Shown: piece after piece, positions 60,226-64,000 of the stretch
Layout: each line of letters opens with the position of its first letter
How positions within the stretch are numbered: position 1 is the first letter of the stretch
Source: Mangrovactinospora gilvigrisea
GTDB taxonomy: Bacteria; Actinomycetota; Actinomycetes; Streptomycetales; Streptomycetaceae
Assembly: GCF_001879105.1 (NCBI RefSeq)
Contig: NZ_MLCF01000017.1
Location: forward strand, 34,736 to 98,735
Length of the DNA: 64,000 bases
Direction of reading: 5' to 3'
The notes under the pieces: generated by a model
Told to the model about the DNA's origin: nothing
What the model saw: the letters and a program-made list of their open reading frames with translations, nothing else
The model's database searches: none
Translations under genes and position numbers: made by a program

Positions 60226-63200
60226 ATGACCACGACACCACCGCCGGCCTTCCCACGCCATGTCGTCACGGCAGTGCTGGTCACCCACAACGGCGCACGG
60301 TGGCTGCCGACCGCACTCGCGGGGGTCCTCGGTCAGGACCGCCCCGTCCAGCGCATCGTCCCCGTCGACACCGGCAGCGAGGACGACTCGCCCCGGCTGC
60401 TCGCGGAGACCTTCGGCGAACCCGCCGTCCTGCACCTGGCCCGCCGCACCGGCTTCGGCGCCGCCGTGGACGCGGCCGTCCGCGCCACCCCGGCGCTCCG
60501 TCAGGACCAGCTGCCCTGGCAGCTGTCCGGCCACTACGACCCGGACACCGGCGACTGGACGCCCCAGCCCGGCTACGGCTACCCGCAGGCGGCCCCGGCC
60601 GCCGGGCCCGGCACCGACCCGGCCGCCGGCCCCGAGGGCGCCGGGCACGCCGAGCCGGACGACCACCTCGCCCAGCTCGCCGCCATCGGCCGCACCGCCG
60701 ACCGGGACGCGCCCCGCTCCGTCTCCCTCGACCCCGGCGCCGGCCCGGTCGAGTGGCTCTGGCTGCTGCACGACGACTGCAGCCCCGAACCCGACGCGCT
60801 GCGCCGGCTGCTGCGCGTCGCCGAGACCGGCACCGCCGCGCACGCCGGCGTCGCCGACCCCAACGCCGGGCGCACCGCCGTCGTCGGCCCCAAGCTGCGC
60901 GGCTGGTACGACGCCCGCCAACTCCTCGAGGTGGGCTCCTCGATCGCCCCCAGCGGCCGCCGCTGGACGGGCCTGGAGCGCCGCGAGCAGGACCAGGGCC
61001 AGCACGACGGCGTCCGCCGGGTGCTCGCCGTCTCCAGCGCCGGCATGCTGGTGCGCCGCGACGTCTGGGAGTCCCTCGGCGGCTTCGACCGCGCCCTCCC
61101 GCTGATGCGCGACGACGCCGACTTCGGCTGGCGCGCCAACGCGGCCGGCCACCGGGTGCTCGTCGCCCCCGACGCGATCGTCCGGCACGCCGAGGCCGCC
61201 GCCCGCGAGCGGCGCAAGATCCACGCCGCGCACGGCGGCCCCCACCAGGTCGACAAGGCCGGCGCCGCCTTCACGCTGCTCGCCAACACCCGGGCCGCCG
61301 CGCTGCCCTGGACGCTGCTCCGGCTCGTCCTCGGCACGCTGCTGCGCACCCTCGGCTACCTGGTCGCCAAGGTGCCCCGGCAGGCCCTCGACGAGGTCCT
61401 CGGCCTAGCCTCGGTGCTGCTGCGGCCCTACCGGGTGCTCGCCGCCCGGCGCCGCCGCGGCCGGGTGCGCCGCATCCCGCACCAGAAGCTGCGCGGGCTC
61501 TTCCCGAAGCCCGGCGCCACCCTGACGTTCGCCGTCGAGCAACTGATCGGCGACCTCGGCCGGCGCGGCACCGAGTCCACCTCCAACTCCGCCCGGCACA
61601 GCGCCGTCGAGACCGGGCCCACCAGCGACGACGCCGACTTCCTCGACGAGGGAGAACGGTTCGCCAGGCTCAAGCGGCTGTCCCGCCGACCCGGCATCCT
61701 GCTGCTGGTCGGGCTGCTGCTCTTCTCGCTGCTCGCCTTCCGCAACCTGCTCTCCGGCACCCTGCAGGGCGGCGCGCTGCTGCCCGCCCCGGGCGGCGCG
61801 GGCCAACTCTGGTCGACGTTCACCGCGTTCTGGCACCCCGTCGGCACCGGCGCGGCTGGCGCCGCGCCGCCGTGGATCGCCGTCCCGGCCGCGCTCGGCA
61901 GCGTGCTCCTGGGCAACGCCTCCCTCGCCGTCACGCTGATGATGGTGCTGGCCGTCCCGCTCGCCGGCTTCTCCGCCTACCTCGCCGCCCGGCCGCTGGT
62001 CACCGACCGCTGGGTGCGGATCTGGCTCGGCGCCGGCTACGCCCTGGCGCCCGCCGTCACCGGCGGGCTCGCGGGCGGCCGGCTCGGCATGACCGTCCTA
62101 GCCGTGCTGCTCCCGCCGCTGGCCCGCTCCGCGGTCTCCGCCGTCGGCTGGACGGCCCTGGGCTACCGCGGCCGCGGCGAGGCCACCGCCACCGTCGACA
62201 CCCCGGCCCGGCACACCGGCAGTTGGCGCTCCGCCTGGCTCGCCGGGCTGCTGCTCGCCGTCGTCACCGCCTTCACCCCGGCCGTCTGGCCGCTCGCTCT
62301 GCTGCTGCTCGCCGGCACCACCGTCTGGCTGACGCTCGCCGACCGCGGCGACATCGCCTCCACCGACGCCACGCTGCGCGGCCCGCGCCGCGCCCTGCCG
62401 CTGCGCGTCCTCGCCCTGCTGGCCGTCCCGCTGGTGCTGGACGCCCCCTGGTCGCTCAAGCTCCTCGCGCACCCCGCGCGGTTCCTCGCCCAGGCCGGCG
62501 CCGCCGACCCGGCGCCCCGTCAGCACGACCTGCTCGGGCCGCTGCTCAGCCCCGGCGGCGCGGGCGCCCCGGCCGGCTGGATCTACGCCGGGGTGCTGCT
62601 GGCCGCGCTCGCCGCGCTGCTCCGCGCCGACCGGCTGCGCGCCGCGCTCGCCTGCTGGACGGCCGCCGCCGTCGCCGCCGTCCTCGGCCTGTGGGCGCAG
62701 CACGCGAACGTCGCGGGCGGCCCGGCCTGGTCCGGCGCCACCGTGCTGGTCTGCACCGCGGCCCTGCTGGCCGCCGCCGCGATCGGCGCGCAGGACGCCC
62801 GCACGCTCGTCTCCGGCTCCGCGTTCGGCTGGCGCCAGCCGGCCGCCCTGCTGACCGCCGCGCTCGCCGCCCTCGGCCCGGTCGCCGCGCTCGGCTGGTG
62901 GGCCTGGCAAGGGGTGGACGGCGGCTCGTCGCCGCTGGCGGCCCGTCAGGCCGCCCAGGTGCCGCCGTTCGTCGCCGCCGAGTCGGCCACCACCGACCAG
63001 CCGCGGACGCTGATGCTGCGCGCCACCCAGGGCGCCGGCGCCGAGTCCATCGACTTCACCGTGGTGCGCGGCAGCGGCATCACGCTCGGCGACGCGGACG
63101 TGCTCGCCGCCCAGGGCGCCAACCGCAGCCTGACGGAGGCGGTCCGCGACCTCGCCGCCGGCACCGGCGGCGACCAGCCGCAGGAGCTCGCCGACTTCGC

Positions 63201-63987
63201 CGTCCGCTACATCGTCGCCCGCCCGCCGGTCGACCCGGCGCTCGCCCGCACCCTGGACACCACCCCCGGCCTCACCCGGCTCAGCCAGGAGGGCGGCACC
63301 CTGCTGTGGCGGAACGACCGCGTCGCCGCCCGCCTGACGCTCCGCCAGGCCGGCGACCCGGCGGCCACCAAGGTGCTGCCGGCCGGACGGATCGGCGTCG
63401 ACACCCGGGTGCCGTCCGGCACCGGCGACCGCACGGTGCGGCTCGCCGACCGGGCGGACGGCCACTGGCGCGCCACCCTCGACGGCAAGGCCCTCACCCC
63501 GGCGGCTTCCTCGACCGACTGGGCGCAGACCTGGAAGGTGCCGGACTCCGGGGGCCGGCTCCGCGTCGACTACGCGACCCCGCTCGGCCACCGGCTCTGG
63601 CTGGGCGCGCAGGGGCTGCTCGTCCTCGTCGCCCTCGTCCTCGCGCTGCCGGGGCGCAACCCCGAGCTCAGCGACGACACCGCGGCGGCCGAGGCGGAGG
63701 CCGCGGCCGCGGCCGCCGCGGCGGCGTCCGGGCCCCCGACGGGGCGCCGCGCGCGGCGGCTCGCCGCCCAGGGCGCGACGACGTCCGACGCCCCGGCGGT
63801 GCCGTCGCCGACGCCGTCGCCGGAGGCCGAGTACGGCACCTTCAGCGAGGACCCCTACGGCTACTACCAGCAGCCGCACCCGCAGCCGCAGGAGCAGGAG
63901 CAGCCCCCGGCCCCCTACGGCGACTACGCGACCTACCCCGACTACACCCCCCACCCCCAACCGGAGCCCCCCGGTGACGGCTCGTAA
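60226..63987 (+). CDS. large GT2 glycosyltransferase with polytopic membrane domain and disordered tail
   Basis: A 1253-residue protein. A GT2 domain (about 12-340) has VTAVLVTHNGARWLPTAL, the catalytic DD in WLLHDDCSPEPDALRRLL and GFDRALPLMRDDADFGWR. The domain is split by an about 65-residue Gly/Pro/Tyr-rich insert (about 100-165). A membrane region (about 480-900) has roughly a dozen helices, followed by an extracytoplasmic segment (about 900-1120), a final helix (about 1125-1145) and a Pro/Gln/Tyr/Ala-rich tail (1146-1253). It probably transfers or polymerises a wall polysaccharide from polyprenyl carriers. The stop TAA lies inside the window, so the gene is complete. Confidence 0.9.
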   Translation: MTTTPPPAFPRHVVTAVLVTHNGARWLPTALAGVLGQDRPVQRIVPVDTGSEDDSPRLLAETFGEPAVLHLARRTGFGAAVDAAVRATPALRQDQLPWQLSGHYDPDTGDWTPQPGYGYPQAAPAAGPGTDPAAGPEGAGHAEPDDHLAQLAAIGRTADRDAPRSVSLDPGAGPVEWLWLLHDDCSPEPDALRRLLRVAETGTAAHAGVADPNAGRTAVVGPKLRGWYDARQLLEVGSSIAPSGRRWTGLERREQDQGQHDGVRRVLAVSSAGMLVRRDVWESLGGFDRALPLMRDDADFGWRANAAGHRVLVAPDAIVRHAEAAARERRKIHAAHGGPHQVDKAGAAFTLLANTRAAALPWTLLRLVLGTLLRTLGYLVAKVPRQALDEVLGLASVLLRPYRVLAARRRRGRVRRIPHQKLRGLFPKPGATLTFAVEQLIGDLGRRGTESTSNSARHSAVETGPTSDDADFLDEGERFARLKRLSRRPGILLLVGLLLFSLLAFRNLLSGTLQGGALLPAPGGAGQLWSTFTAFWHPVGTGAAGAAPPWIAVPAALGSVLLGNASLAVTLMMVLAVPLAGFSAYLAARPLVTDRWVRIWLGAGYALAPAVTGGLAGGRLGMTVLAVLLPPLARSAVSAVGWTALGYRGRGEATATVDTPARHTGSWRSAWLAGLLLAVVTAFTPAVWPLALLLLAGTTVWLTLADRGDIASTDATLRGPRRALPLRVLALLAVPLVLDAPWSLKLLAHPARFLAQAGAADPAPRQHDLLGPLLSPGGAGAPAGWIYAGVLLAALAALLRADRLRAALACWTAAAVAAVLGLWAQHANVAGGPAWSGATVLVCTAALLAAAAIGAQDARTLVSGSAFGWRQPAALLTAALAALGPVAALGWWAWQGVDGGSSPLAARQAAQVPPFVAAESATTDQPRTLMLRATQGAGAESIDFTVVRGSGITLGDADVLAAQGANRSLTEAVRDLAAGTGGDQPQELADFAVRYIVARPPVDPALARTLDTTPGLTRLSQEGGTLLWRNDRVAARLTLRQAGDPAATKVLPAGRIGVDTRVPSGTGDRTVRLADRADGHWRATLDGKALTPAASSTDWAQTWKVPDSGGRLRVDYATPLGHRLWLGAQGLLVLVALVLALPGRNPELSDDTAAAEAEAAAAAAAAASGPPTGRRARRLAAQGATTSDAPAVPSPTPSPEAEYGTFSEDPYGYYQQPHPQPQEQEQPPAPYGDYATYPDYTPHPQPEPPGDGS

Positions 63988-64000
63988 ACCGCCCCCGAGC

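Overview
The window is about 64 kb of very GC-rich DNA with Streptomyces-type content: a canonical 87-residue WhiB, a pccB/accE acyl-CoA carboxylase operon, an F420 biosynthesis pair (fbiA/fbiB), a SigB/SigF-like partner-switching set, many GTG starts, ATGA-coupled operons and leaderless-looking promoters. The organism is almost certainly a Streptomycetaceae member (Streptomyces or a close relative), and the DNA looks like chromosomal core with a few accessory insertions. No rRNA, tRNA, CRISPR array, prophage or complete IS was seen.

Layout. 0-8.7 kb: maf, a 46-residue membrane peptide, accE and pccB (minus strand), then birA, a class III adenylate cyclase, a repeat-filled 600-bp gap, an enoyl-CoA hydratase and a GAF-GGDEF diguanylate cyclase (plus strand). 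8.7-15 kb: a PPOX flavin/F420 protein, a YceI protein, fdhD, a SigB-like sigma factor with divergent STAS antagonist and HATPase anti-sigma genes, and a POT peptide transporter. 15-24 kb: a two-component system, GtrA, purK-purE, an M19 dipeptidase, a CoA-binding protein, a MITE-like element, UDP-glucose dehydrogenase and an acyl-CoA dehydrogenase. 24-33 kb: a large Tat-exported GH101-like hydrolase, a lactonase, two LCP proteins, a thioesterase and a family 2 glycosyltransferase. 32.7-38.1 kb: three tandem paralogous genes of unknown function. 38-46 kb: a MarR-controlled MFS exporter fused to Ig-like repeats, and an sdhCAB operon with a divergent LysR regulator. 46-49.6 kb: a hexapeptide acetyltransferase coupled to a three-gene sugar ABC importer. 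49.6-64 kb: a second MITE-like element, two more LCP proteins, a TIGR03089-type protein, an exported PGRP amidase, a DNA glycosylase, fbiB-fbiA, a cysteine dioxygenase, whiB with a 750-bp upstream region, and a 1253-residue glycosyltransferase/membrane protein.

Themes. Cell-envelope functions dominate: four LCP ligases, two GT2 proteins, UDP-glucose dehydrogenase, GtrA and an amidase. Developmental and second-messenger control is also dense: cAMP and c-di-GMP synthases, the sigma/anti-sigma/antagonist set and WhiB. The best candidate for something undescribed is the three-gene paralogous family at 32.7-38.1 kb, whose intergenic spacer carries duplicated and inverted copies of a dispersed repeat. 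Other notable items are the MFS-Ig fusion, a 134-bp antisense overlap between a histidine kinase gene and a gtrA gene, and the two small TIR elements.
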